Shown here in pieces: positions 1-6,806 of a stretch of 10,284 nucleotides of DNA. The DNA lies in assembly GCA_002412555.1 (NCBI GenBank), contig DHVH01000138.1, forward strand, positions 1 to 10,284, given 5' to 3'. The notes beneath the pieces are model-generated. The model saw only the letters and a list, made by a program, of their open reading frames with translations, was not told where the DNA came from and did no database searches. Within the stretch, counting starts at the first letter, position 1, and the number at the start of each line of letters is the position of its first letter. The position numbers and the translations under genes are program-made. Origin of the DNA: Marinilabiliaceae bacterium UBA5213. GTDB taxonomy: Bacteria; Bacteroidota; Bacteroidia; Bacteroidales; Marinilabiliaceae.

Positions 1-104
1 ATTTTATTTGACTCATGGAACTTGCCTGTAAAGTTATTTACAAACTTATATTGCAATTAACTCACTCATGCGCGTTTCATGAGCTTCTGCTTAAACTTAT
101 TTCC

Positions 105-560
105 CTATTCAACAACAACGATCTTTTCGATAAGGTCGCCCGCGCGAATCTGATCAATCACTTCCAATCCTTCTACTACCTTGCCAAAACAGGTATGCTG
201 ACGATCGAGGTGGGCGGTATTCTTGCGACTATGGCAGACAAAAAACTGAGACCCCCCGGTATTTCTGCCGGCATGCGCCATGCTTAAAACACCCCGGTCG
301 TGGTACTGATTCTCACCATCCAGCTCGCATGGAATTTCATAACCCGGACCACCAGTACCGGCTTTAGCACTACCCGGCTGTTTGGAGAACGGACAACCAC
401 CCTGTATCACAAAATCAGGAATAACCCGGTGAAAACTCAATCCGTCGTAAAACCCTTCTTCAGACAATTTGATAAAATTTGCTACTGTTCCAGGAGCATC
501 GGCATGGTAAAACGACACCTTCATCACCCCTTTGGAAGTATGAATTTCTGCACTTTTCAT
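105..560 (-). CDS. Cyclophilin-type peptidyl-prolyl cis-trans isomerase
   Basis: This 151-residue protein is a compact single-domain cyclophilin that interconverts cis and trans X-Pro bonds during protein folding. The catalytic block FHRVIPDFVIQGG lies at residues 43-55, with the active-site Arg at R45 and further pocket residues F50 and Q53. The second signature, GGSQFF, lies at 102-107, followed by HLDRQHTCFGKV near the C-terminus. The length is typical of small bacterial PpiB-like enzymes. There is no signal peptide, so it should be cytoplasmic. The ATG start gives MKSAEIHTSKG, which leads directly into the first beta strand, and no Shine-Dalgarno sequence precedes it. No convincing terminator is visible in the 104 bp downstream. 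The family call is very secure; the specific paralogue name and physiological substrate are not inferable. Confidence 0.95.
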   Translation of the reverse strand: MKSAEIHTSKGVMKVSFYHADAPGTVANFIKLSEEGFYDGLSFHRVIPDFVIQGGCPFSKQPGSAKAGTGGPGYEIPCELDGENQYHDRGVLSMAHAGRNTGGSQFFVCHSRKNTAHLDRQHTCFGKVVEGLEVIDQIRAGDLIEKIVVVE

Positions 561-744
561 TTTTTATAACTTTTTAATAATCAATTTATTAACTACCGCA
601 TTGCTCGAAAAAGATGGTTGCTCAAAACAATATCCCTCAGGCTCAGCAATAAAAAGTTAAAAATAAGGATAATAACCCGGAGGGCAAAAGTCTTTTTAAA
701 AAATCTTTTTGCGCATGCAGCAACCCAATAAAACCAATAATTCT

Positions 745-752
745 TACCTTTG
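745..752 (+). promoter_or_regulatory. Putative Bacteroidota-type -7 promoter element
   Basis: TACCTTTG is an exact match to the TAnnTTTG -7 consensus of Bacteroidota primary sigma factors. It lies 23 bp before the ATG of the pRiA4b ORF-3-like gene, which implies a leader of roughly 15-20 nt. No TTTG -33 element is found at the expected 19-21 bp spacing; the nearest TTTG, at 708-711, is too far. The call rests on the -7 element and its position only. Confidence 0.4.
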
Positions 753-775
753 TATATCTACTAAATTATTATCGA

Positions 776-1360
776 ATGATCAAAACGCCCGACATATATC
801 AAATAAAAATAGAGCTATCGTCCGTTTCCCCAACTGTCTGGCGCAGGTTAATGGTGCCCAACGACTTGTTTTTGCACGACCTGCACAAAGTGATTCAGAC
901 ATCCATGGGCTGGGAAAATGCCCATTTACACCAATTCAAAAGAAACGAACGCATTTTTGGAATTGCTGATGATGAGCCTGAGTTGTCGGACCGCTTCATG
1001 GATTACACATCCATACGCCTGATGGACATTCTTAAAAAAACGGGTGATTCCATGCAATACATTTATGACTTTGGCGACTATTGGCAGCATGAAATAACCC
1101 TTGAAGCCATCCAGTCGCCTGATAAAACCAGTTACTATCCAGTATGCGTTGAGGGAGAACGTAACTGTCCCCCCGAGGATTGCGGAGGCCCTCCAGGCTT
1201 CCACCAAATGCTAAAAGTATTGAATCATCCGGGGCATCCCGACCGGGAAGCATTGATTGACTGGCTGGATGAAGACTGGGAACCCGAAGAGTTTGATTTG
1301 GAATATACCAATAACTTATTATTGGAAGATGATTTTGGCTGTCTGCCATTAATAGAGTAA
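776..1360 (+). CDS. Plasmid pRiA4b ORF-3 family protein
   Basis: This 194-residue protein belongs to the family named after ORF-3 of plasmid pRiA4b. Despite the name, the family is common on bacterial chromosomes and its biochemical function is not established. Characteristic segments are visible in order: SPTVWRRLMVP near residues 18-28, LHKVIQTSMGWENAHLHQF, then YIYDFGDYWQHEI, and a conserved CPPEDCGGPPGF with two cysteines. The C-terminal third is very acidic (DWLDEDWEPEEFDLEY). There is no signal peptide or membrane segment, so it is expected to be cytoplasmic. It is a single plus-strand gene flanked by minus-strand genes, with its own candidate -7 box and a strong terminator starting at its stop codon, so it is probably monocistronic. 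No transposase or plasmid gene is next to it. The family call is secure; the role is unknown. Confidence 0.9.
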   Translation: MIKTPDIYQIKIELSSVSPTVWRRLMVPNDLFLHDLHKVIQTSMGWENAHLHQFKRNERIFGIADDEPELSDRFMDYTSIRLMDILKKTGDSMQYIYDFGDYWQHEITLEAIQSPDKTSYYPVCVEGERNCPPEDCGGPPGFHQMLKVLNHPGHPDREALIDWLDEDWEPEEFDLEYTNNLLLEDDFGCLPLIE

Positions 1361-1400
1361 ATAAAAAAGCGATTGCCCTCAGGGACAATCGCTTTTTTAT
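1361..1400. terminator. Bidirectional intrinsic terminator
   Basis: A perfect 15-bp inverted repeat, ATAAAAAAGCGATTG (1361-1375) and its complement (1386-1400), encloses a 10-nt loop. The A-rich left flank and T-rich right flank give a U-tract on either strand. It begins immediately after the stop of the plus-strand pRiA4b ORF-3-like gene. It lies about 110 bp beyond the minus-strand FKBP lipoprotein gene, so it can end transcription from both sides. Confidence 0.9.
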
Positions 1401-1460
1401 TTAATCCTTATTTGTCTTAATAGTTCGTTATTATTTTGTAAATCATTGATCTCTTTTATT

Positions 1461-1516
1461 ACCTACCAACCTAATGACCTATTGACCTAATAACCTATTG
1501 ACCTAATAACCTATTC
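1461..1516. repeat. Seven-unit 8-bp tandem repeat array (ACCTAnnn)
   Basis: Seven consecutive octamers all begin ACCTA: acctacca, acctaatg, acctattg, acctaata, acctattg, acctaata, acctattc. Units 3-4 and 5-6 form an identical 16-bp repeat. The last unit overlaps the final codon and TAG stop of the minus-strand FKBP lipoprotein gene (stop at 1511-1513). Shorter related copies occur at 2345-2368 and 3701-3716. The function is unknown. Confidence 0.9.
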
Positions 1517-2320
1517 AATACCCAATAATTCAACTTCAAAAATCAGTGTTTCATTGGGGCCCACTGCTGCACCTGCTCCACGCTCACCATAAGCCAGATG
1601 CGACGGAATGAACAATTTCCACTTAGAACCAACAGGCATTAACTGCAAAGCTTCAGTCCACCCGGCAATAACCTGGTTTAAACCAAAAGTAGCAGGCTCA
1701 CCACGCGTAACAGAGCTGTCAAACACTTCCCCATTGGTCAATGTGCCATGGTAATGGCACACCACACGGTCAGTAGCAGAGGGACGGGCACCATTGCCTT
1801 CCACCATTATCTCGTATTGCAAGCCACTTTCAAGAACTGTTACTTCAGGACGCTGAGCGTTTTCAGCCAAGAAACCATCACCATTGCCAGCATTGGCCGA
1901 TTGAGAAAGGCTTTCAGCCTGCTTTTTCTGCTGAGCTTTTTCATAGGCGGTCCGCAAATATACATCGGCGCTCATATCATCAAAATAAGACTTTTGGTAA
2001 GCCAGCTCATTAATAAAAGCGGTTTTAAAAATCTCTTTGTTTAAGCCGCCAAATTGACCTTCCCTGAACTCATAATAAGAATCATTGATGCCAACATTTT
2101 TGAAAAGACTAGCAGCGGCCTTAACATCTATAGAATCAAAAGCGGTTTGATTAATCATTTGCTTGAATTGCTTTGCTTCCAGAAAACCCAATGCATAACT
2201 CACACTATCCAGTGAATTTTCCATTTCAACCTTACCTGAACCAGGCACTTTTTGATTACAACCGGAACTAACACCTACAAGCGCCAACACCATAAAAGAA
2301 AGAACAATACGTTTCATCAT
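1511..2320 (-). CDS. FKBP-type peptidyl-prolyl isomerase, lipoprotein
   Basis: This 269-residue protein has a lipoprotein signal (MMKRIVLSFMVLALVGVSSGC, cysteine at 21). An FKBP N-terminal helical domain starts near residue 38 (LDSVSYALGF) and probably mediates dimerisation. A C-terminal FKBP isomerase domain covers about 163-269. The domain keeps the usual FK506-pocket residues: Tyr in HYHGTL, Phe-Asp in VFDSS, Phe in ATFG, Val-Ile and Trp in VIAGW, Tyr in LAYGE and Phe in LIFEVELL. It should fold envelope proteins while anchored to a membrane facing the periplasm. The Ser at -3 is a relaxed lipobox but common in this phylum. Two ATG codons start the gene and I chose the first. It lies 56 bp after a paralogous FKBP gene and is probably cotranscribed with it. 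Family assignment is very secure; substrates are unknown. Confidence 0.94.
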   Translation of the reverse strand: MMKRIVLSFMVLALVGVSSGCNQKVPGSGKVEMENSLDSVSYALGFLEAKQFKQMINQTAFDSIDVKAAASLFKNVGINDSYYEFREGQFGGLNKEIFKTAFINELAYQKSYFDDMSADVYLRTAYEKAQQKKQAESLSQSANAGNGDGFLAENAQRPEVTVLESGLQYEIMVEGNGARPSATDRVVCHYHGTLTNGEVFDSSVTRGEPATFGLNQVIAGWTEALQLMPVGSKWKLFIPSHLAYGERGAGAAVGPNETLIFEVELLGIE

Positions 2321-2344
2321 CTGTACAATTTATTAATTTATATG

Positions 2345-2368
2345 ACCTATTAACCTAACGATCTATTA
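2345..2368. repeat. Short three-unit copy of the ACCTAnnn repeat
   Basis: Three octamers, acctatta, acctaacg and atctatta (one mismatch in the core), lie in the 56-bp gap between the two FKBP genes. They start 8 bp past the stop of the cytoplasmic FKBP gene. They have the same orientation as the seven-unit array that follows the lipoprotein FKBP gene, so each FKBP gene is followed by a copy. Confidence 0.7.
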
Positions 2369-2376
2369 CTAATTTA

Positions 2377-2964
2377 TTATTTCTCAATTCCCAATAATTC
2401 TACTTCAAATATCAATGTGGTATCAGGACCAATTACGCCTCCTGCACCGTGGCTTCCATAAGCCAAATCAGAAGGCACATAAAGTCGCCATTTTGAACCC
2501 ACCGGCATTAGTTGTAAGGCCTCAACCCATCCCTGGATAACGCCACTAACCGGAAAAACAGCAGGCTCGCCCCGCTGCACTGAGCTATCAAAAACAGTCC
2601 CATCGACCAAAGTCCCGTGGTAATGGCATTGAACCCTGTCACTGGCCTGCGGTATTTCACCGTCACCTTCTTTAAGCACTTCGTACTGAAGTCCGCTATC
2701 CAGCGTTACCACCCCGGTTCGTTGACCATTTTTTGTAAAAAAATCGACAGCTCCCTGACGACTTTCTACCTGCTTTCTCTCCTGAATGGCTTTAAAGTGC
2801 TGTTGTAACAATTGATTGGCTTCATCCATGCCCATGGCAGGAATTTCTTCTTCCAAAATCGACTTCAAACCTTTCAAAAAGTCGTCGTACGCCAATTTTT
2901 CCAGACCTGAGGTGCTCAGACTTTGAGCAATATTCATTCCCAATGCATAACTAAGTTTATCCAT
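2377..2964 (-). CDS. FKBP-type peptidyl-prolyl isomerase, cytoplasmic
   Basis: This 195-residue protein has an FKBP N-terminal helical domain (residues 1-80, opening MDKLSYALGMNIAQSL) and a C-terminal FKBP isomerase domain (about 87-195). Pocket residues are intact: Tyr in HYHGTL, VFDSS, Phe in AVFPV, VIQGW, LAYG and IFEVELL. By architecture it resembles Mip/FKBP22-type dimeric isomerases. There is no signal peptide. An in-frame TAA lies three codons before the ATG, so no longer N-terminus is possible and the protein should be cytoplasmic. The C-terminal domain is very similar to that of the lipoprotein FKBP encoded next; both share EALQLMPVGSKW and end in LIFEVELLGIE. This points to tandem duplication followed by different targeting. 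It starts 67 bp after mnmD and is probably in the same transcript. Confidence 0.94.
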   Translation of the reverse strand: MDKLSYALGMNIAQSLSTSGLEKLAYDDFLKGLKSILEEEIPAMGMDEANQLLQQHFKAIQERKQVESRQGAVDFFTKNGQRTGVVTLDSGLQYEVLKEGDGEIPQASDRVQCHYHGTLVDGTVFDSSVQRGEPAVFPVSGVIQGWVEALQLMPVGSKWRLYVPSDLAYGSHGAGGVIGPDTTLIFEVELLGIEK

Positions 2965-3031
2965 GCTTTGCTGTTAATTTTAAATTTGGCCGAAAGTTAC
3001 AATAAAATTTTGTACCTGCACACTCCCCTGA

Positions 3032-3691
3032 TTATTCGCGGCAAGCCCTTAACATTTCTCTTTTACCAGGAGGCCCAGGAATACGCTCAACCACAAAACC
3101 AGCATTTTGCATCGCCCTGCGTACAGATCCTTTGGCCGAGTAGGTAGTCAAAAAGCCTCCTTTAGCCATCATTGCGAATATATTTTTAAATATCTGATCC
3201 GTCCAAAGCTCCGGTTGTTTATCAGGTGCAAAAGCATCGAAGTAAACCAGATCATATTTGGTTTTGGAGTTGAAATCACACAAATCAACCTGAAACTTGG
3301 TCAGAAAAAAATGATTCAGAATTTCCACTTCTGTCCCCCATGCACTGGTGTGCATAGCGGAAAAACATCGAAGCACCTCATCACCACCCAGCAGCTGCGG
3401 ATAATTAATGGCTGCGGCCAGGTCCTCTGGCACAGGATACTTTTCAAGAGTATGATAATGAATAAGGCTATCAGGTTGATGGATCATGGTCAACAAAGCA
3501 TTTAACCCCGTTCCAAAGCCAATCTCCAGAATGTTAAGGACAGATTTAGACCCCACTTTTTTCAATCCGGCTTCAATAAAAACATGCTTCGACTCCTGGA
3601 TGGCACCATGAAATGAATGGTAGTGCTCATCCAGATCGGCCCGGTACAATGTGGAACTTCCATCTTCAGATATTCGCAATTCAGGACGCAT
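3032..3691 (-). CDS. mnmD: tRNA 5-methylaminomethyl-2-thiouridine methyltransferase MnmD
   Basis: This 219-residue protein is a free-standing version of the N-terminal methyltransferase domain of bifunctional MnmC (DUF752). It uses S-adenosylmethionine for the last methylation that forms mnm5(s2)U at the wobble position of certain tRNAs. The N-terminal signature DGSSTLY...EHYHSFHGAIQESKHVF fits the family. The SAM-binding motif LEIGFGTGLN is at residues 55-64. Further family motifs are FDAFAPDKQPELWT, YSAKGSVRRAM and PGPPGKREMLRA at the C-terminus. The FAD-dependent oxidase domain of MnmC is absent. Free-standing MnmD is normal in lineages that use the ammonium or glycine MnmEG products directly. 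The gene follows the MATE exporter by 49 bp and precedes the FKBP pair, with no functional link obvious. The protein is cytoplasmic. The call is strong. Confidence 0.93.
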   Translation of the reverse strand: MRPELRISEDGSSTLYRADLDEHYHSFHGAIQESKHVFIEAGLKKVGSKSVLNILEIGFGTGLNALLTMIHQPDSLIHYHTLEKYPVPEDLAAAINYPQLLGGDEVLRCFSAMHTSAWGTEVEILNHFFLTKFQVDLCDFNSKTKYDLVYFDAFAPDKQPELWTDQIFKNIFAMMAKGGFLTTYSAKGSVRRAMQNAGFVVERIPGPPGKREMLRACRE

Positions 3692-3700
3692 ACAATAACA

Positions 3701-3716
3701 TTAGATCGTTAGGTTA
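3701..3716. repeat. Inverted copy of the ACCTAnnn repeat
   Basis: TTAGATCGTTAGGTTA is the reverse complement of TAACCTAACGATCTAA. It matches 15 of 16 bases of the copy at 2351-2366, in opposite orientation. It lies in the 49-bp gap between the stop of the MATE gene and the start of mnmD. Confidence 0.6.
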
Positions 3717-3740
3717 TAAGTATAAATTGAATACAATCTG

Positions 3741-5171
3741 CTAGTCTTTTGTGATAACCGTATTCTGTCGCAACCGGGACGGCAATAAAACGATCCACCG
3801 ACTGGAGAGGGAAGGTCGAAGCGTATTTCCACCATTCTTCAATACCAACCAGAACCATAAGGGCAACAGCGTACCCTTAAAAACACTCGTCAATGAGATG
3901 GCCCACCAGATACCAAAAAGACCGTAGGCAGAAAAGGAAATCATCATCCATGCAAGGGGTATCCTTAGTCCGTTAAACACAATCCCGGTGAGCGATGGCG
4001 GGATGGTTTGGCCAATACCGTTGAACGCACCCCGGGTGGTAATCTCATAAATCATAAAAACCTGGGAAACGGCTAAAATATATAAATATACCGCTCCCAG
4101 TTGTTGAGATTCAGGATCACTCAGAAAAACAGAGAATATGGACTTTCCAAACAACAGAAAAACAGCTGTAACAGCTAGGCCAAGTACCGTTCCGATGAGC
4201 AAAGTGTATTGGTAGCCCTTGCGGATGCGCTGCCAATTGCCTGCTCCATAATTTTGTCCGGTGAAACTGCCAAGAGCCGTTGCAAATCCGGTAGAAGTCA
4301 TCCATGAAATGGCCTCAATCTGTCCACCAATACTCTGCACGGCTATGGCTATAGCGCCATAGTCGGCCACCATGCGCGCAATTATCATCGCAAAAAAAGC
4401 AAAGAGCGCACTCTCTGATGCCACAGGAATACCCAGACTGAATATCTTTTTAGAGATGGCTCGGTCCAACCTGAACTGAGACAAATGCAAGTGAACCATT
4501 TCCTGCACCCACACAAAGCGAAAAAGGAATATACCAAACACCAGTAACTGCGAAATAAAAGTAGCCCAAGCAGCCCCCGCCACACCCATTTCAGGAAATA
4601 TCCACCAGCCAAAAATCAAAACAGGATCTAAAACCAGATTAAGCACCACCCCTGCGGTCATGTACCAAAATGGAGACCGGCTATTGCCCATCCCGTTATA
4701 AATACCTGCAAAAGTAGGGTTAACAAAAGTAAACAGAAACCCTAGCGAAACAATGCGTAAGTAGAGACTTCCATCCTCATTTACGTTGGCAGAGGAAATA
4801 CCAAAAAAGGCAATTAATTCCTGCGCCCAGACAAAAGAAATGGAAGCATAGACAAGAGAAATGATCACTGCCCAAAAAAGGGCGTGCCGCACAAAGCGCA
4901 AGGCGGTGGAAGGCTCCTTTCGTCCGAGCGCCTGCGAAACCCCCACTTCGGCACCAACACGGGTAATGAGCAGTAGCGAGAACCCCAACCAAATATAAAA
5001 CCCGGCTACACCAACGGCTGCCACGGCATCCTCCCCTACTCTGCCCAACCAAATCATATCGGTCAGGCTGTACGTCATTTGCATAAAGGACGCACCAATA
5101 GTAGGTAAGGCCAACCTGAACAAATGCCTCAAAATAGGCCCTTGCGTTAAATCCGTCTGGCGATTATTCAT
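3741..5171 (-). CDS. MATE family multidrug/toxin efflux transporter
   Basis: This 476-residue inner-membrane protein has about twelve hydrophobic segments, the normal size and organisation for a MATE exporter. These proteins expel cationic drugs, dyes or metabolites using a Na+ or H+ gradient. The N-terminus is typical of the family: a short polar leader with LTQGPILRHLFRLALPTIG, then TYSLTDMIWLGRVGEDAVAAVG in the first helix region. The second half repeats the fold, with SIGGQIEAISWM followed by GFATALGSFTGQNYGAGNW. The C-terminus is a short basic tail. The ATG start is 17 bp past a hairpin terminator that ends the upstream aldolase gene. Downstream, mnmD begins after 49 bp, so the exporter may head a four-gene transcript. 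Substrate cannot be inferred. The family call is secure. Confidence 0.93.
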   Translation of the reverse strand: MNNRQTDLTQGPILRHLFRLALPTIGASFMQMTYSLTDMIWLGRVGEDAVAAVGVAGFYIWLGFSLLLITRVGAEVGVSQALGRKEPSTALRFVRHALFWAVIISLVYASISFVWAQELIAFFGISSANVNEDGSLYLRIVSLGFLFTFVNPTFAGIYNGMGNSRSPFWYMTAGVVLNLVLDPVLIFGWWIFPEMGVAGAAWATFISQLLVFGIFLFRFVWVQEMVHLHLSQFRLDRAISKKIFSLGIPVASESALFAFFAMIIARMVADYGAIAIAVQSIGGQIEAISWMTSTGFATALGSFTGQNYGAGNWQRIRKGYQYTLLIGTVLGLAVTAVFLLFGKSIFSVFLSDPESQQLGAVYLYILAVSQVFMIYEITTRGAFNGIGQTIPPSLTGIVFNGLRIPLAWMMISFSAYGLFGIWWAISLTSVFKGTLLPLWFWLVLKNGGNTLRPSLSSRWIVLLPSRLRQNTVITKD

Positions 5172-5180
5172 AAGGACGCA

Positions 5181-5215
5181 AAAATAATAAAGAATGGCAC
5201 AGATGCCATTCTTTA
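5181..5215 (-). terminator. Intrinsic terminator after the FSA/TalC-like gene
   Basis: The inverted repeat TAAAGAATGGC (5188-5198) and GCCATTCTTTA (5205-5215) forms an 11-bp stem around a 6-nt loop. On the minus strand it is followed by TTATTTTT, a U-rich tail. It lies about 45 bp downstream of the FSA/TalC-like stop and just before the MATE start. Confidence 0.75.
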
Positions 5216-5260
5216 ATACACGAGTTTCATTGTTGGAACAAAAAGTAATCCTAAAAACTG

Positions 5261-5926
5261 CTAAAATTTAAGATCATATAAATCTTTACCGTCTTTGATA
5301 AAAGTTTCAACATTCATATCCGTCAATGGATGGCTCCTCATTCTTTCCAGAATTTCAAAACTAACAGTTACCGCATAACAGCCGGTCAAGGTAACCCTGT
5401 GCACTTGATCCACCGTCTTAAAACTGGCTCCAAGCACCTTTGTTGGCATCTTATAATCGGTAAAACTTTTCACAATATCTCTGACAACTTCAATGCCATG
5501 AGACGAAATATTATCCAGTCGGCTCACGTAAGGAGCCACGTAATTGGCTCCGGCTCTTGCAGCAACAATGGCCTGCAAGTGTGTATAAACAGCAGTGGCC
5601 GTCACTTTGATTCCGCGCTTTGTGAGCATCGGCATGGCTCTGTAACCTTCTTCCGTCACCGGAATCTTGGCATAAAAATTAACACTTTCTCCCACATATT
5701 TCCGATAGGCTTCCGCTTCTGCTACAATTTTTTCGGCATTTGTGCTCAACATTTGCACATGCAACATTTTATCGCCCACCAACTTGACCAGTTCAGGTAG
5801 GATTTTAGATAAAGGTTTCCCCTCACTGGCGAGGATAGAAGGATTGGTAGTTACTCCCTCAAGAGGAAAATAGGAAAAGAGTTTTTCGATTTCCTTTAGA
5901 TTGGCACTGTCGACTAAAAACAACAT
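5261..5926 (-). CDS. Fructose-6-phosphate aldolase / TalC-like transaldolase
   Basis: This 221-residue protein is a class I Schiff-base aldolase of the small transaldolase subfamily (FSA/TalC/MipB). The start MLFLVDSANLKEIE carries the conserved Asp6. The substrate loop GVTTNPSIL has Thr26 and Asn28. The Schiff-base lysine is K87 in AKIPVTEEG. The later motifs TAVYTHLQAI and YVAPYVSRLDN and the phosphate-binding region ASFKT are present. At the position where true transaldolases carry Glu, this protein has Gln58 (HVQML). It has Tyr133 where transaldolases carry Phe. Both are the states of E. coli FsaA (Gln59, Tyr131), so fructose-6-phosphate cleavage to dihydroxyacetone and glyceraldehyde-3-phosphate is plausible. 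Transaldolase activity in the pentose phosphate pathway cannot be excluded. The enzyme is cytoplasmic. Terminators on both sides suggest a single-gene unit. Confidence 0.92.
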   Translation of the reverse strand: MLFLVDSANLKEIEKLFSYFPLEGVTTNPSILASEGKPLSKILPELVKLVGDKMLHVQMLSTNAEKIVAEAEAYRKYVGESVNFYAKIPVTEEGYRAMPMLTKRGIKVTATAVYTHLQAIVAARAGANYVAPYVSRLDNISSHGIEVVRDIVKSFTDYKMPTKVLGASFKTVDQVHRVTLTGCYAVTVSFEILERMRSHPLTDMNVETFIKDGKDLYDLKF

Positions 5927-5943
5927 AGCTATGATTTAATGAA

Positions 5944-5979
5944 TAATAAAAAAACCACCTTAAATTTAGGTGGTTTTTT
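5944..5979 (-). terminator. Intrinsic terminator after the membrane-protein gene
   Basis: AAAAAACCACCT (5949-5960) and its complement (5968-5979) form a perfect 12-bp stem around a 7-nt loop. On the minus strand the stem runs into a T-rich tract. It begins about 28 bp after the stop of the upstream membrane-protein gene. It ends only 22 bp before the FSA/TalC-like start codon. Its A/T flanks could also work on the plus strand, but no plus-strand gene points at it. Confidence 0.85.
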
Positions 5980-6007
5980 AGTATTTCCATTTAGAAGCAA
6001 GGTCTTT

Positions 6008-6595
6008 TTATGCTTCGGTCGTGTTTTTATCACTTTTAGCAGCCAGTATATTTACGCGTGGCTGAATAAACCACAGGCCTAACGGAAAAAGAATTAGCCA
6101 TATAAAATCCGTGGTAAAAGATTCAAATTGCGCCCCTTCGTTTTTTTCGGCCGACTTGATCACCTTAGCCACAAAATAAAAGCAATAAAACTTACTGGCC
6201 ATGAAAAGAATCTCCAGTGGAATCACAAAAATCAGCATTCCGGTTAGGATATTGGCCATAGAAAACTGTCCCGATCCCAAAATAGCAGCCCCCCAAAGCC
6301 AAAAAACTAGTACCAATAAAATAATTATAAAAGGCACGGCCACAAAAAACCTAAACGCTTTGTTTGGAAAAAACGATGAAATATTCAATTGCTTGTAGAG
6401 TTTTTGTCCCACCGACCACATCCACAAATAAACAACCACTTGCGAAAGCACAACTGAAAGCGGTATGGCAATGAAAAAGTAGGCACCGTTCAAAACATAG
6501 ACTGGAACAAATAATCCGGAAAATAAAATCAATAGGGGTAATACAAATACAGCTAAAAATAGTTGCCAACTTTTGGCCAATAGAAGTCTCTTCAT
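6008..6595 (-). CDS. Hypothetical integral membrane protein
   Basis: I do not recognise this 195-residue protein. It has about five hydrophobic segments, near residues 10-35, 38-62, 82-105, 114-135 and 163-177. Between the second and third is a short basic loop (GQKLYKQLN). A charged loop (KVIKSAEKNEGAQFESF) precedes the last helix. The C-terminal segment DFIWLILFPLGLWFIQPRVN ends in a polar, basic tail and looks like the most conserved part. There are no catalytic motifs or cysteine clusters. The ATG start has basic residues K2-R3 directly before the first helix. It is transcribed alone on the minus strand, followed by a hairpin terminator. It diverges across 211 bp from the RRM RNA-binding gene. 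Expression and membrane location are likely; no function is proposed. Confidence 0.8.
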   Translation of the reverse strand: MKRLLLAKSWQLFLAVFVLPLLILFSGLFVPVYVLNGAYFFIAIPLSVVLSQVVVYLWMWSVGQKLYKQLNISSFFPNKAFRFFVAVPFIIILLVLVFWLWGAAILGSGQFSMANILTGMLIFVIPLEILFMASKFYCFYFVAKVIKSAEKNEGAQFESFTTDFIWLILFPLGLWFIQPRVNILAAKSDKNTTEA

Positions 6596-6806
6596 GCGGA
6601 TCGATTGAAATTTTAATTTGATTTAACGTAAAAAGCAGGCAGCGGTTACAAAATAGTCCACATATTAAACCATCTCCTGAATAATTAATTATTGCAAGGT
6701 ATAATCGGTTCAAGCAAAAAATGAAGTTAAAATTATTTTTATTTTTACCATTTGATAAAAAAAAGCCTATCTTTAACTCGCTTATTAATATTTTAAATAC
6801 CTTAGA

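Noticed and set aside
65..83. CTCATG/CATGAG inverted repeat as a cyclophilin terminator
   Set aside because: The stem is only 6 bp and no T-tract follows on the minus strand.
300..569. Plus-strand open frame opposite the cyclophilin
   Set aside because: The translation has no recognisable domain, and the opposite strand encodes an intact, fully conserved cyclophilin.
1461..1516. CRISPR array
   Set aside because: The units are 8 bp, contiguous and without spacers, and no cas genes are present. It is a simple tandem repeat.
5179..5186. TATTTTTG on the minus strand as the -7 box of the MATE gene
   Set aside because: It matches the consensus but coincides with the U-tract of the upstream terminator, has no -33 partner, and would leave a nearly leaderless transcript.
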